A stretch of 64,000 nt of DNA from Aphrophora alni (Eukaryota; Arthropoda; Insecta; Hemiptera; Aphrophoridae), in NCBI GenBank assembly GCA_963513935.1, contig OY740768.1:22195177-22259176 (forward strand). The letters are read 5' to 3'. Below, piece by piece: positions 47,635-60,259 of this stretch. The position numbers were made by a program, and so were the translations under genes. Below the pieces are notes generated by a model, which did not search any database, had not been told where the DNA came from, and saw only the letters and a program-made list of their open reading frames with translations. Each line of letters starts with the position of its first letter. Positions within the stretch are counted from its first letter, which is position 1.

Positions 47635-48329
47635 TAAATCTTTAATTTATTTGATATTTTAAACTAAAATCTAACATATTTTTATTCTACACATAATTGC
47701 AGTTAAGAAAAATGAGACCAAACAGAGTTTAATTTACTGAATTATAGCCAAAAATCAACAATGTTTGTAAAATGGTTATTTAATGCATACCATATCACAT
47801 TGTTTACAAATAGAAATATATATTTTTGTATTAAAACAAAAAAAAGTTACTTTTTTCAATATTAGTAAGGATTTTTTTTTGCTGTTTTCGACATTATTAC
47901 CTGTATGTACATTATTCTGTTGCTTAGATGAGCAAATGGTAAATTTACAAAAAATAAATTGTATAAACGTCAATATTGTAGTTTTAATATATATTTATTC
48001 ATACACAGCTTATCACAATGTAAATAATAAAGTACAAATTATGTTTTATACTAATATTATTATATTATGCTCCTTTGTATCATTAAAATGAATAAATACA
48101 TCTTTTTCGATATACGATAGTGTTGTTTATTCACACTTATTAGTCATATTGTCATTCATTTTGATGCAAACATTGTTGATTTTGGACTTTATTAAAAAAA
48201 ATTATAGACTGTTCGTCTCATTTTTCTTGTAATGAAGTGTAGAATAAAAATATATTACAGATTTTATTTTAAAATATAAAATTAAATAAATGAAAATCTG
48301 ATCAAGTGAAGCAAAGTAAGTAACTCATG

Positions 48330-48420
48330 CTGGAGGTCCACGGCAGGTATAGGCCCAGTCCTAATACGCTGCGCGCCTGTGTGTGATGGCGCGTGCGTTA
48401 GAGTGATGCGAACCCCGTTC
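48330..48420. other. GC-rich islet
   Basis: About 90 bp with many CpGs (cgctgcgcgcctgtg, ggcgcgtgcgtta). I looked for a tRNA-like A/B box arrangement and did not find a credible one. It may be the start of a SINE-like element, but no second copy is present in the window. Confidence 0.4.
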
Positions 48421-48524
48421 AACCGCATTTCTATTTTTTTATGGATTGGTAAACAGATTTAGGCCTTAACTGGGTTACAAACACCAAGATACATATGAAA
48501 AAATATATAATGGCTGGGATACCC

Positions 48525-48720
48525 CTCAGAACCCTTACCCCTCAGGGGCTCATTTAGAGTGAGTAAGGGCGTGCCAATACCGAATGACCCTTTGTGGATT
48601 TAAACATTTTTTCATGTAGTCTTGGTATTAACATATCTCTTTCATCTCTCCTATAAGATCTGTCTTGACCAACTTCTATTCTCTTTAAACCCTGACGCTA
48701 TTATAGTATTAGAGGGGTAG
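48525..48720 (-). repeat. Dispersed repeat family 'GTCAGGG', copy 3
   Basis: Read on minus: actataatagcgtcagggtt, agaagttggtcaagacagat, ataggagagatgaaagagat, taccaagactacatgaaaaa, cggtattggcacgccc and gagcccctgaggggtaaggg. It is the most complete copy and defines the order of phrases for the other three. Confidence 0.7.
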
Positions 48721-50956
48721 TGATAGTTTTTAATGTTTTTCGCTTCCCTTTCTTAAAAAATCGATGATGTTTTTCGCCTTTAAACAACAAGAAAACAAAC
48801 CTTGCTTCGCTAGGTTAAATATAAACATGACTTATTCTGTACGAAATATTACATGATTTTTATTTATTAGTTTAAAACTATTGTACTATTAAATACCAAT
48901 AGTTGTTAACGTATCTCACTACTCTAAAAAGTGTTTACATAAAACTGCCACTGTCTTGTACAATATTATAAAACAACGAAGACCAATAGTTTGTATAGAC
49001 TTAAATTCCACAGGGAGAGGGTTGTGCAAAGAAATCTCATTTTAAAAGTATAATTGTAAAAATAAATTTGAATCGAATATTCTCATCTTCTTTTTTTTAA
49101 ATTGTGAAGGAAAACTTTTTCCACTAACGTAATTTTATACTGACAAAACTTAAATGAAATGTTGGCAAGGAATCCAAAATAAATATTTATTTTATAATAA
49201 GAATAAAAAAGCTACTTTTATTCGTATTTATTCTTTGTGGGAATAAGAACTACCGTGAAAGTTCTTCTGCTTTGTATAATATTTGCACAAATAACACTCA
49301 AAGTTGGTAAATATGTCTAGTGGTGACTATCATAAACATAGTAAAATTACAACTTTCTCTAATCATAAGCGCTTTACTTTTTGATTACTTTCGTTACTTT
49401 GAATTAAGCAACATTTTATCAAAATTGTTAGAGCAGATTTTGAGAAGAGTTGAAATAAATTTTAACTTCTAATGTAAAATTTACGTAGTATAGATGGGTT
49501 ACAAATATTCATTTTGAGGTAACTTAAGCCAAAAAAAAGTGGTTTTTGATCTAGTCGGTCTGTTGCATGTTGTGTCGTATGTTCAGCCTACACGGAACAT
49601 TTCTATCAATTTTGTTAATTGAACATATTTTGATTTATTGTGAACTTTTTAAACCTTTTTTTGATAATTTGTAGGTAGCTACCATAAATAATAAATACTA
49701 AAATTTTATAAAAATACCTGTTCGGTACTTATCAGTAAAAACAAAACAAAATAAACATCCTTTTTTTCAAAATCGAGTCTACCAATTTAGATCAAGTTGA
49801 AAAGTGAAGGTTTAACCACTTAAATCAGTGTTTCAAAATGGAAGTAAAATTTCATACAATGTGCATATTTTGGTAATTTCTTGAGGAGTTTTACTTTTAT
49901 TTTTTAATAACTAAAGTTTAGGTGGTAAGACCAAAACTTAAATCTCTTTTTTTCACATGTGTTCCGTTAGTCTTGGAGGGTATATTTAAGCAAATTTGAT
50001 TAAAATCTATTTTATTTTATGAAACTGTAATTTTAAGTTTTAGTTTTAAGTCACACATTTTGTTTTATCAGCATGTAATAAAAACCCGAACTTGCACTTT
50101 TATACTATTGCTACCAATACGTTTAATTTTGATCCAAAATCATTCGCCATATTCAAAAAATTCGACAATACATACTTTTGGTATATAGGTGTTATTGCCC
50201 TCAAATTTGGAACAATATTAGTGATATAAGAAAAATTGTTGACTGTATATCTAATAATAGTCAACCTATTTCGATAAATTGTGGATATTAATTATTAAAA
50301 ATCAGTAAATTCAATAGAGTAATTATAGAAAACCAAACCCTGACTAGTATAAATTTATAACAGTATCCATTTTTGAGACTTGCAAAGTGGATATTTGAGT
50401 GATCCAAATGTATAATCCATTCCAAACCTTAATTCGTTATATTTTGTGTGCAATTAAATTACTAAAAGACGATTTGTATATTCATTTATTGGCTCATATT
50501 TTAATATGGAGAGAACGTTAACTCACTAGACGACGTTTCTTAAAAATACAGTTCTAATTCATTGATTTCAACAGGTCAGCCTGTGATATCATAAAATGGA
50601 ATTGTGACAACAAAGTACATTATACATCGTTAATTTCTCAAGTTTTCCGTTGTGACTGACTAGTCGGAACTATTAAACATATTGTAGCAATCCTGTAATA
50701 CAATCAGAATCGGATGGGATTGTCACTAGGTAACATGTAGCAGGAAATTGACTTTAGTTATCGGAAAATCACATCATTGTGTTGCCATATCTCTGGTTGT
50801 CACCCAGGCTCAAGTTTCAGAGCTCTAGTTATCAAACGTTAAGACTAAAGTCTAATTTCAAAAGTCATCTCTTTCATGGTATGCGATATGTTTGACAAGA
50901 AATGAACGAATCCCTTAATAAAATAGTAGGCCGTACTAAAATCGGTAAATAAATTT
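48721..50956. other. AT-rich sequence, no gene seen
   Basis: A phrase at 49,768 (tttcaaaatcgagtctacca) resembles 44,098 (tttcaaaaccaactctacta), and aagcaaatttgattaaaatc at about 49,987 resembles the 40,765 family. Both could be old transposon debris. Nothing else is recognised. Confidence 0.4.
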
Positions 50957-51129
50957 AAACTACAAAATAACACAACTACACAAAACTGTATAATACGTTT
51001 ATATTACCTTATGTACATTTCGATAGCCATGCTATCATCTTCAGAGGTACACTACACCTCTGAAGATAATAGCAGAGCTATCGAAATGTACATAAACGCA
51101 TTATACAGTTGTGTTAATTTGTGGTTTTG
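50957..51129. mobile_element. 173-bp palindromic foldback element
   Basis: Halves 50,957-51,043 and about 51,046-51,129 are inverted repeats centred on gaggtacact|acacctc. Shared phrases are gtacatttcgatagc, atcttcagaggt, ctgtataat.cgttta and taacacaact. There is no coding frame. It is a short non-autonomous element; arm mismatches show some age. Confidence 0.85.
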
Positions 51130-52960
51130 GTTTTTTTTCCCTTGTTCATATACAATCACCACAGTGCTCTAGTGATTTATTTAGGTAAATCTAGTTAATA
51201 TGGTTAGACATATGTAAAATTATAATTTTGTTTCGTGAAATCTGACTCAAACACCCACAAAGAGAATAATTTATTTTCAAACATTTCATCTGCATTAATT
51301 CAACTTATCTAAAATTTTATATAAAGGCCAATTTTGCAAACACAAACACTCTGAGAGGGTGTAAATCAAAATTTTCAAATGTAGTTTATATATAGTTTAT
51401 TACAAGTTTTCATCTAAAATTTTATTTTTGTACTCTTTTTAAATATACAAATATTTGAGAGATAGCCACTCTCAAAACATTTGTGACAATATTCGATTTA
51501 CAACCCTAAAAACAAAATAATTTTCTAATTTGAAATTTGTTGACAACACAAAATCGTTATATAAATCTATCCTATCTGATTAACCGATTATTTGTAAAAT
51601 GATGACTTTACGTTGTAATATCAGGCCCTAAACCCTCAAAAATAATAAATTAATTTTCAATTTTTTTCAATTGTTGCACAGTGATCTTAATTTTTTTTTA
51701 ATTTAAAGATTACTTTTGATTTTATGGCTCGCAATTCTATAATTTCAAAAGCGTAAATCTCCTAAACAGTTCCATAATATATATATTTTTAAATTACCAT
51801 GAATAAATTAATCTAAACATGTCATTTTGTATGAAATCTTGTAATACAAATATATTTTTACATTTAGCATATCCACCGTTGATAGAGGGAGGGGGGGTTG
51901 AAGGCTTTTTGAGCTTGGTTTTTCTGTTGTTATTCGTTCAAAATATAACAATCAATACTTTTCTAACTAATATAGATATTTACAATTGAAATATATTTAA
52001 AAAAATTAATTCCATAATATAATACTAAATACAATTGTAACTTCCCATATTTTTTAAAATTATTTTTGTTTTTATTATTAACATTAAATCTCTTTTGCAG
52101 TTAAAACTGTTTAGATTATAATTAAACTGTGATTCATTAGTCGTTATATTTTCTCTGATGATTTTAAAAATTGGTAAGATGGAACATAACTATAAATCAA
52201 TACAACAAATTTACATCACATAAAATATTTCATATTTTTAAAGAAACGCATAAAACTTCTATTGATCGACCTTGTTTAATATTTACATCAACGTAACATC
52301 CTGAGATCAAGTTATACAAATTTAACAGTCATACTTCTTTGACACAGGATTAGGCAACCCTTTTATCCCTAAATCCTCCTTCTGCAATGGAAATCAACTT
52401 TCAACATTTCCTGAACCCTTGTAAAACGCGTTGACAGGAACTAATGATATTAAACGCATACTTGACCTCTTGAAAATTCCGCCAGAAATATAATTTCAGA
52501 GACACTCGGGTATTTAAATATTTACATTATTTGAAATAATTAAATCTAATGTATATGTGTGTTTAGTATAAGTATTATGCGCGTGTACAGATCCATTGAC
52601 ACAAATTTCTCCCATATGAACTTCCTCCCCCTCCACATCGAGTATTATTTAGAATTCACACACAATATAGCAACGTTTAAATTTAAAATAATAATATCAA
52701 TATTGTTTTCTCCAAATGAAGTCAATACCCACACTTTATTTATTATATTATATGTGAAAGTTGACAATGAAGATGACTAAGTTATCCTTTATTTGTTTTT
52801 ACGTGTTGTTTAAAGGCAAAAACCTCTCGGTGATCATCGTCTTATGAAAAAAAAAAGTCGAAAAGAAGATAAAATAAAGTTTTAGAATATGAAACAAGAA
52901 GAAAAGAACAAAATGAATACACCCTCGAATACATTAATAAGCATCAAGTACGGAAGAAAA
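51130..52960. other. AT-rich sequence, no gene seen
   Basis: Nothing beyond short homopolymers and a small G-rich patch (about 51,885-51,898). The 73-aa frame at 52,559 is unsupported. Confidence 0.5.
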
Positions 52961-52961
52961 T

Positions 52962-52999
52962 AAGAGTTGGTCAACAGATAGACCTGATAAGAAATTCGA

Positions 53000-53089
<90 letters not shown>

Positions 53090-53200
53090 AAACATCTCTG
53101 GTGATGAAGAGACGTTATGAAGAAAGGTAGCATTGCCGAGGTTCCTAGCTGGATTGCTACACCTGTAATTTCTACAAGTAGGCCCCTGAGTAGTGTATGG
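52962..53200 (+). repeat. Dispersed repeat family 'GTCAGGG', copy 4, expanded by (GA)n
   Basis: Keeps agagttggtcaacagatag and cctgataagaaat, then the GA array at 53,004-53,087, then atcaaacatctctgg, acctgtaatttctacaag and taggcccctgag. In the other copies the array position reads gagagatgaaagagaggga, so the microsatellite appears to have grown from that purine-rich internal piece. Confidence 0.6.
53004..53087. repeat. (GA)42 microsatellite
   Basis: 84 bp of pure GA. Read on the minus strand it gives a Ser-Leu repeat that makes up much of a spurious 113-aa frame (52,882-53,223), the longest in the window. Confidence 0.98.
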
Positions 53201-53329
53201 ATGTTCCTATTTTCTAACATCAATCTGTGTATTATCTATAGCCTCCTGAACAAGTAAATGATTATTAAATTACAGTATTAGAAAGCTTTTTAAAAAACAT
53301 AATTTTTTGTTTCTTTATGGCCGTTACCA

Positions 53330-53460
53330 CAGAAATTTTATTAAAATCGTTTCAAAGTTTAGTTTGTATAACAACGTATAGACGAAAAACAGACATCATC
53401 TCCTTTTTTGGACTTAGATGACCCCAAAACGGATATATCCGTAAAAAAACATCGAATTTC
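53330..53460. mobile_element. Transposon remnant, copy b of the AAATTTGATTAAAA family
   Basis: Phrases aaattttattaaaatcgttt, acgtatagacgaaaaacaga and cttagatgaccccaaaacgg. The last matches 40,990-41,015. The spacing and the agacgaa..cagaca phrase look like the decayed tail of a retroelement, by analogy only. Confidence 0.4.
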
Positions 53461-55000
53461 ACCCATCACATATATTTATACGTCGTGCAAAAATATAATT
53501 AACTCAGTTTAAAAACAACAATGATTATGAATTGAGTTAATTTTATTTAAGTTGGAGATCCATCATTTTCACAATTAAATACTAAATAAATCAATATAAT
53601 TATTTGTAGAATTGCTATTTGATTTTACTCTCTTCTCTCCAACACGGCTTTCCCTACTCGAAATCTATTCTGATAACGTAAATTTCAAAAATGTCATTTT
53701 TCTAATATTTTCTTCGATACCCAGTGCAATAAATCAATGATAAATAACGAATCCAATAAATAAAGTTCCAGCAGGGGCGTGACTCGGTGTGGGGGGATTG
53801 TAGATATATATATTTAATATCCAGGTCCTGACGTTATATACAACGCTGGCAACACTCAATGATTAATATTGGAAAACTAAACGTGGTGCATTGTTCTTAA
53901 AGTGCATTTATGTTTAAATTTGTAAACAAAATCAAAATAGCAAACATATATTACAGCTATTATACGCAACCAAAGATATGAGTGTTGGAGGTTTTAAATA
54001 TGGGGGGGGGGATAAATATCCGTTTTCCAAGTCTCTGAGACCAAAAAAAAGTGTTTCGGACTGTACAATCTGACATCTATCTTTATGCTGCCTGTTCAAT
54101 ATTATAAAATCCAAATTAGAACAATTTTAGTCAAATTTGAAATATAGGAAATTTTAACCATATCAGTAGGCGTTTCTCTCCGTGTTTTCACTAACTCAAA
54201 ACTTGATGATGGTTGCTATAAGACCAAATCTCAAAATAATTTTTTTTTTAAATTCAAATGGAGCAGACCAATATGTACGAGTTATAACTGTAACCAAACA
54301 ATAGACAATGGAATTGTCGTAAAAGGCCTTTCGCAAAAATCGATACAATCAATTGTTTTTTAAAATATTGTTAAAATATGAAGATTAATAATCCAATATT
54401 GTAAATAAAAGAACATCGGTCCATGAATAATTTACAGAAAACTGAAACGAATGTATATCACGGTCATAAAAATCTGGATTGCAATTTCATATGATTTATT
54501 CTCATGACAAATTTATGGCATAAACAAAGCAGATTCAGTTTAAATAACTTTCAAATTATATAAACATATAATCATAGCCATACAAGGCATTACGAGAAAT
54601 TTCAAATCTTTTTTTATTGTTGACTCAGTTTTAAAAACAAAATCAATTATGGATTTGTCGTAAAATTTATTAAGGAAAAATTGTTCTTGTATTTTTTTGT
54701 AAAATGGCTAGTTTAGTTTTATGACCATTTAGAAATAATTAAGTGCCACCATTTTGAAACGAGTTGGGTTTCAAAAATGAAACTTAACATACTAACCGAA
54801 AATAACAATAACAACAATACACCCAAATTCGGTTCAGATCTGTAAAGAAGTTTATTTTAACAATTTTCTTTAGGCGATTTGCACACACACCGTACCCATG
54901 GTTGGATTCATGGATTTAGTTTTTGGCTTTTTACCCAAGTAACAAACTTAACCCGAAGTTTGTAAGGAGAGTTCGTAAACACCTGTATAAATATATATAT
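53460..55000. other. AT-rich sequence, no gene seen
   Basis: Includes poly(G)10 at 54,002-54,011 and a phrase at about 54,105-54,160 resembling 44,100 and 49,770. No gene or clear element boundaries. Confidence 0.45.
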
Positions 55001-56090
55001 AAGGAATGTTTACAAAAAGTTACAAGAATTTAAGAGATTATTCCTCACATCAATCCAATGAAAGTTTATGTACAGATGCTTCCTAAAATGGTTAGTTTTC
55101 TATCTAGCTTCCATTTTGTCTTATTAACAAAAAAAGTCACCTCTTAACGGTAAATTACATGGATTTGAAATTTTGCATGGTACTTATTGTTATAAAGACT
55201 CAATTTAACAATTATAATCAACCGATTTCCTTCACTCATTTTAAAATGGTTGCTATTAAAATTTTTGTATAGTCGAATATCTCGAAATCCGTTCATATTA
55301 CAAAATATTTACAAGAGATGATTTTTTTTTGTTTTTGAACGACAAACAAAATGTGTTTTTTAATCTTTCTCAAGATTAAAAAATAACTCAGTTGTCGATA
55401 AAAAACAGAAGATATTTTTAATTAATTTGCTGGAATACCCAAGATTAACCTACAACCAAAATGTTTTTTTAACTCTGCAAATTTATACCTTAAAATTTTC
55501 TTGTGTTTTATAGTAAGCATGTATTTTGAATGAGGTCTGTTAATCTAGTTTTTTTTTCATCGAGATCTTGTTCTCCATTATTTTTATGTAAAATACATTT
55601 TCATTGAAAACAAAATGATTCATTATTTTTTCCTGCTGAAATTTTATTCTCGGGTGTTGTAGACAAATTACCAAGAATTAATGGTTTTATTTTTTTCCCG
55701 ATAACTCATATATCCTTTAGGTTACAGAATTAATGAAAAATCTATTTTGCTTCCCGTTAAAAAAAAAAAAAAACCAAAATATTTTGTCTTTTGTTAATAG
55801 TTAGTAAACAACGGTTCTGAGATATTCAACGTTAAAAAGTTTAAATAGCCGCTATTTTGAAATGAGTAAAGGAAATCAGTTTTATTATTTTTGTTATTTA
55901 GTATTTATAATGCTAAGTAGCAACTCACTATCATTTACCGTTAAAATAAAAAGATTTTTTAAATAAAAGGAAACTGACAGCTCGTGAAAAAAATAAGTAT
56001 TTCAGATAATATGTTTATATAAACTTTTCCGTTGGTTTTGATTCAGAAATAAGCTCCTGAATACTTGAAATGTTTTTTAAACACCCTGTA
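55001..56090. mobile_element. 1.09-kb foldback element, CAGGGTGT terminus
   Basis: The right end reads (on minus) tacagggtgtttaaaaaaca; the left end reads aaggaatgtttacaaaaagt. The arms at about 55,001-55,330 and about 55,790-56,090 align as inverted repeats through gatttcctttactcattt, aaaatggttgctattaaaa and ttgaatatctcagaaccgtt. TATATA-type sequence flanks both ends, compatible with a TA-rich target. The interior (55,330-55,790) has no intact frame. It shares its tttcaaaatrgcngc core with the element at 30,236. Confidence 0.8.
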
Positions 56091-56568
56091 TAATAAATAA
56101 AAAAAATATTTAGCAATTTACCCCTTTAAGCAATAACAGGAATAAACTTTATTTGGACCTTAATTTGATTCAAAGTTGAAGTGACCTTAGCCGTAATACC
56201 AAAAGACTAGAAAACTTATTGTTTGAGAACAATTAAATGGAACTTGACGTCATTATTCACGAATTTATTATATATGACTGAGATGTGTGTGCATTGCTTA
56301 TTTATATGTCCTTATTCCTCCACACCACAGTAAATTATTTTAAACAACCCTAGCTGAGAATCTCAAAGTAAGATGATGATAAATCCTTGATATTAAAAAT
56401 GCATGTACTTCAAGAATTGCAGTAATCACGTTGCAAGGGAGCACCGCATGATTTGTCACGGATTTACATCCCCTTCATGATTAGGTCTACAGACGGTAAT
56501 GCGTAACGTGTCTGAATTATTATAACTTATTAAAAATATTCAGATTAACAAGGTAGGACGAATTTAAC

Positions 56569-56740
56569 TTTATGGACAAATAGTAAGGGAAACACTTTAA
56601 CTCTTATTTTGGAAAACAATTTAATGCGGGTCCAAAATGGTACTTACCCAGCCCAACCATACAATATAATACAAGCGGATGTTTTAAATGTACAACTAAA
56701 ACGTTGGTTTTGGGGGTTGGGTCGGAGTCTCAGCTTTGAC
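56569..56740 (+). repeat. Dispersed repeat family 'GGTACTTACCC', copy 1
   Basis: Phrases tatggacaaatagtaaggga, aatggtacttacccagccca, aatacaagcggatgtttta and aaaacgttggttttgggggt match 59,085-59,190 in order. The first phrase also matches 35,789. The GC-richer stretch continues to about 56,880. Open frames of 63 and 84 aa overlap on opposite strands; without a second conserved copy of either I do not call a gene. Confidence 0.5.
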
Positions 56741-56989
56741 GAGCCCCGAAGCTATACATGTCAAAATGCGTCCAGTTGGTACTCTCGTGTAGGTCACTAG
56801 GCCCTGCGACATCTCATAACTACAAACTTCACAATATCTTGTGAGTTCTGGGTTTGACATTACATTTCTGACATCGTAGAAAGTGGGATTTGTATGTAAA
56901 AATATGCAAATTTCCATGTATTTTTTTCTATTGTTGAAAAACACAAACATTATGAAGAAAAAACTGAAATAACCATAATTTTGACAATT

Positions 56990-57190
56990 TCAGTTCGATT
57001 TTTATTATTTTTTTAAAATTTCAATAGAACAAATATATAGTCGTCCAAACCAAATTTCATATTACTATATTAATGTTTGTGCCAGCTATTGTGTTACACA
57101 CAGACGACAACGACGACGGACGGACGGCATAACGAAAATCACTTCTCCGACGTCGAATTTTGGAGTGAGGTCAAATAAAACCTGGGTTTA
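56990..57190. mobile_element. Probable retroelement tail remnant
   Basis: Contains ccaaatttcatattac followed by a run of cagacgacaacgacgacg and gacggacggcataacgaaa. An (aaatttcat...)(gacggacgg) arrangement is typical of the 3' regions of some LINE/SINE-type repeats in invertebrates, by general knowledge. No second copy exists in the window to test it. Confidence 0.4.
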
Positions 57191-57962
57191 CTTTCGTATA
57201 CCAGTAAGTAAAATAAATATACAATAAATACCGTTGGTTATCAAGTTTGAAGATATTATTTTAATTAATATTATATTATCGTATTAAAGCGATAATATCG
57301 TATAGCTAATGATTCCCTGACACAACAAAATTACTATTTAACCCAAAATCTGAACTTGTGCGTTATCTCTTATCAATTCGTCTTATGGTTTAGGCCTACG
57401 GTAAAACCCGATCGCCAACTAAACAGCCATGATGTAACTTAGTAACAAAATATAGAAACCAAATATTAACACGATACAGCCATAACGTATCGTGTCTGGT
57501 TCCGAGAACGGAGGTATATCTTCCACTGACGACTAGCGAGGTCTGCTCAAGATAGCTGCAGTTAAAATCAGCTGTTCACTGTAGTAGGACAAAACGGATA
57601 AATAGCTCCCGAGTCATATATCTCACATCTATATAAGAAAGAGGACATTATGGTGCGTTAAGAAATCTACGTTCATTTTTTCGCAGTAAAATCAGTTTTA
57701 AAAATGACTAGGTCCAAAAAGGTGCTTTTAGAATGATGCCTCTGTGACAGTCATTCAGGGGTTCTAAGAAATTAATCGAGTGAGGTATTTTAATCATATT
57801 TTTGGTTGGTAAGCATTTTGGTGATATGGCGAGACTTTTTATAATTACTCAAAATTTACTATTAAAAAACTAATTATTTTCTAAAAACCGACTATAATAA
57901 TTTTGATGGAATTTTGTTTGAATGTAGACACTAAGGATTCAAACGCACATTAAAAGTTATTA
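57191..57962. other. AT-rich sequence, no gene seen
   Basis: Slightly GC-richer around 57,400-57,620 but without a convincing exon or repeat. Confidence 0.45.
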
Positions 57963-58315
57963 CTGAATTGAGATAATTGTATACTTATTCTGTCTAGTGT
58001 AACTTACATATGATGTTGCGTTACGCGTTTCGGAATCTATGTTTTATCTTCAGCATTTCGTTCGTAATAGGTCATCAAAATATTAAGAGTACACCTTCTA
58101 AAAAGGCGAGATGACGGCTCACTTCTTCCTCAAAAGTCGCTGTGCGTACCTGTCGCGTGTGTTATGACAATCAAGTGTTTGTATTTTGTGATGTTTGTGA
58201 TTATATATGTGTATTCTTAATATTGTGAAGATGGAATATAGATTCCGAAACACGTAACACGGTGTTACAAGAAAGTCACACGAGACGGAGGAATAAAAAC
58301 TTATCTCAAAATCAG
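57963..58315. mobile_element. 353-bp foldback element
   Basis: Left arm 57,963-58,050 and right arm 58,225-58,315 are inverted repeats. Shared phrases are ctgaattgagata, gtctagtgtaact, gttacgcgtttcggaatcta and atcttcag. The loop is about 170 bp and GC-richer. No coding frame. Confidence 0.8.
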
Positions 58316-59040
58316 TGACTTCAATACTATCACTCTAAATGAGCTCAATAATTCTTGTTCGGGAGGTGTGTCCAAAAACAAAATCGTCAATGGTGCTGTT
58401 AGGGAAAGATCTATTTTTTTCGTCTTTACAAAATTGTTGAAATTTTATAAAACGTGAATAGTTTATGTAACGCCTAAACTAATAATGCTAAACCACAAGT
58501 AGGGACTAAGGGAAAATTCTGTTTAAGAAAATTAAAATTGGCTGTATTTTAAAGACCTGGTTTTCAATCAAATTCGATTTACTCTTGGTAAGATTATAAA
58601 AAGATACAAATTTAGAATTAGGTGACTACTATTATTTTTGGTTTTGTGAGAGAAATATAAGAATAAATAATAAAACTGGAAAGATTATCTGATTCGTAGT
58701 AGGTTGCTCAAATCTATTTATTCTTTTCCAAATAAACTAAAACAATTTAACTATCCTGTTTTGTATTTATTTTAGGTTTTCAGGAGGAAATTGGAGTTCC
58801 AACTTTATTATTCTTTCCACTTTATCGAAAGCTGTTATTTTCGTTCGGTCTCCTCACCGGAAATTAAGCCCAATCTAAAGCGAATTGTAAGGTAAACTTG
58901 CGGCTGATCTGTTTCTGTAGCCTATCTGCGAGATAATACAAGGCAGAGGTGATTGCCTCAATTAATTATTGTTCCATTTGTGAATTTCTCTCTTCTTAAT
59001 ACACGTACCAAGTAATATATTTACTTAATAACATTTCTCA
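58316..59040. other. AT-rich sequence, no gene seen
   Basis: No supported feature. Confidence 0.45.
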
Positions 59041-59084
59041 ATCCTTTCCAACCGTAAAAAGGAATTACAGAGAAAGCATCAGCA

Positions 59085-59190
59085 AGTTGAGGTTTGCTAT
59101 CATGGTACTTACCCATCCCTATTATACAATGTTGTATACAAGCATATTCTCTAAATGCAATGTAAAAGTTGGTTTCTTCTCCCTTGGTAG
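59085..59190 (+). repeat. Dispersed repeat family 'GGTACTTACCC', copy 2
   Basis: catggtacttacccatccct, tgtatacaagcatattctct and aaagttggtttcttctccct align with 56,632-56,735. The 62-aa frame here is not shared in frame with copy 1. Confidence 0.5.
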
Positions 59191-60255
59191 CTCAAGGAGT
59201 AGAGTAAGTATTTTTAAAACAGCTGTGACAAAGGTTTGTAATTACGTATATCACTACTATCTTGATGTCGACTAGTCAATGTGACGGGTCGTGAAGAAGC
59301 CTCCACCTACTACTCGGCTCGCCGTATCTATTTATTATACGAATATCACATTTTCTTAGGAGACCAGGGTTCGTAGTTACCCTTTAGACAATAACTTCGA
59401 TGATATGTGAGAGTTGCATGCAAAATTGAAATCTGGCAATTTGTTACTAATTTAGTTTCTTACAAGTTGAACACATTATATATAAATAAAAAATCCGTTT
59501 AAAATGGTCGCCATTTTTACATATTCAACTCCTTTTTTTTGAATTTCTTTACATATACTGGGTAAAGAAAAATGAGAATGGGATAGCTGAAAAAAACTCA
59601 GTTAGTTTCTTAATGAAGATTCCTATGTTGACCATTGTAATGCCCGTATTTGTAAAAACGTTTAAAACATAAAAGCGTACAAAGTGTTTTACATATTTAA
59701 TTAAATTTTTATATAGCTTTTATTGCGTTTGACAAGAAATTCTTAGATTTCTTCACACAGAATTGAATATCTGAAGCCATCTTATGATCTAATGATAATA
59801 TGTCGAAACTGATAATTTAGTATGATAAATGTGGTTTGTTTCAAAGAACCATGGTAAATAACTTTGTTATGTTTCTTATTCTACCAAAACATACGTAACA
59901 TTTTAGTTGTTACATTTCTTTTATTTTTGCTAGTAACTCTGGGATTTTTATTTTTTTTTGAAGTGTAGGCGACCAATAATTTTTGTTTGAGATCTAACCA
60001 GAAATATTTTGGTAAAATTTTATCAGTAAATTTTATTTTTATAACTGCAAGTAGGTACTACTGTTAGTGTTTAGAATTTGTTTACGATAAATCTAAAATA
60101 AAAGTGGGCCATTGCTTAAATTAAATACATCTTTGATTAAAATAGCATTGAAGTCTTTTCTTGTGAAAATAAGTGTTAAATTACCGCCGAGATGATTTTT
60201 CCTAGACTATAATTCATAACAACTTTAAGTGTATGGGACAAACATTCTAACGAAG
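59191..60255. other. AT-rich sequence, no gene seen
   Basis: A short phrase at about 59,497-59,520 (tttaaaatggtcgccatttt) resembles the aaaatggcggc core of the large foldback elements. Otherwise nothing. Confidence 0.4.
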
Positions 60256-60259
60256 AGAT

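Noticed and set aside
47783..48091. 102-aa plus-strand frame rich in Ile/Leu/Val/Cys
   Set aside because: Composition is that of random AT-rich DNA, there is a competing 65-aa frame on the opposite strand and no exon signals.
48330..48420. tRNA gene or tRNA-derived SINE head
   Set aside because: No credible cloverleaf or correctly spaced A and B boxes; kept only as a GC-rich islet.
52882..53223. Longest start-to-stop frame in the window (113 aa, minus)
   Set aside because: Much of it is a Ser-Leu repeat translated from the (GA)42 microsatellite; it is not a gene.
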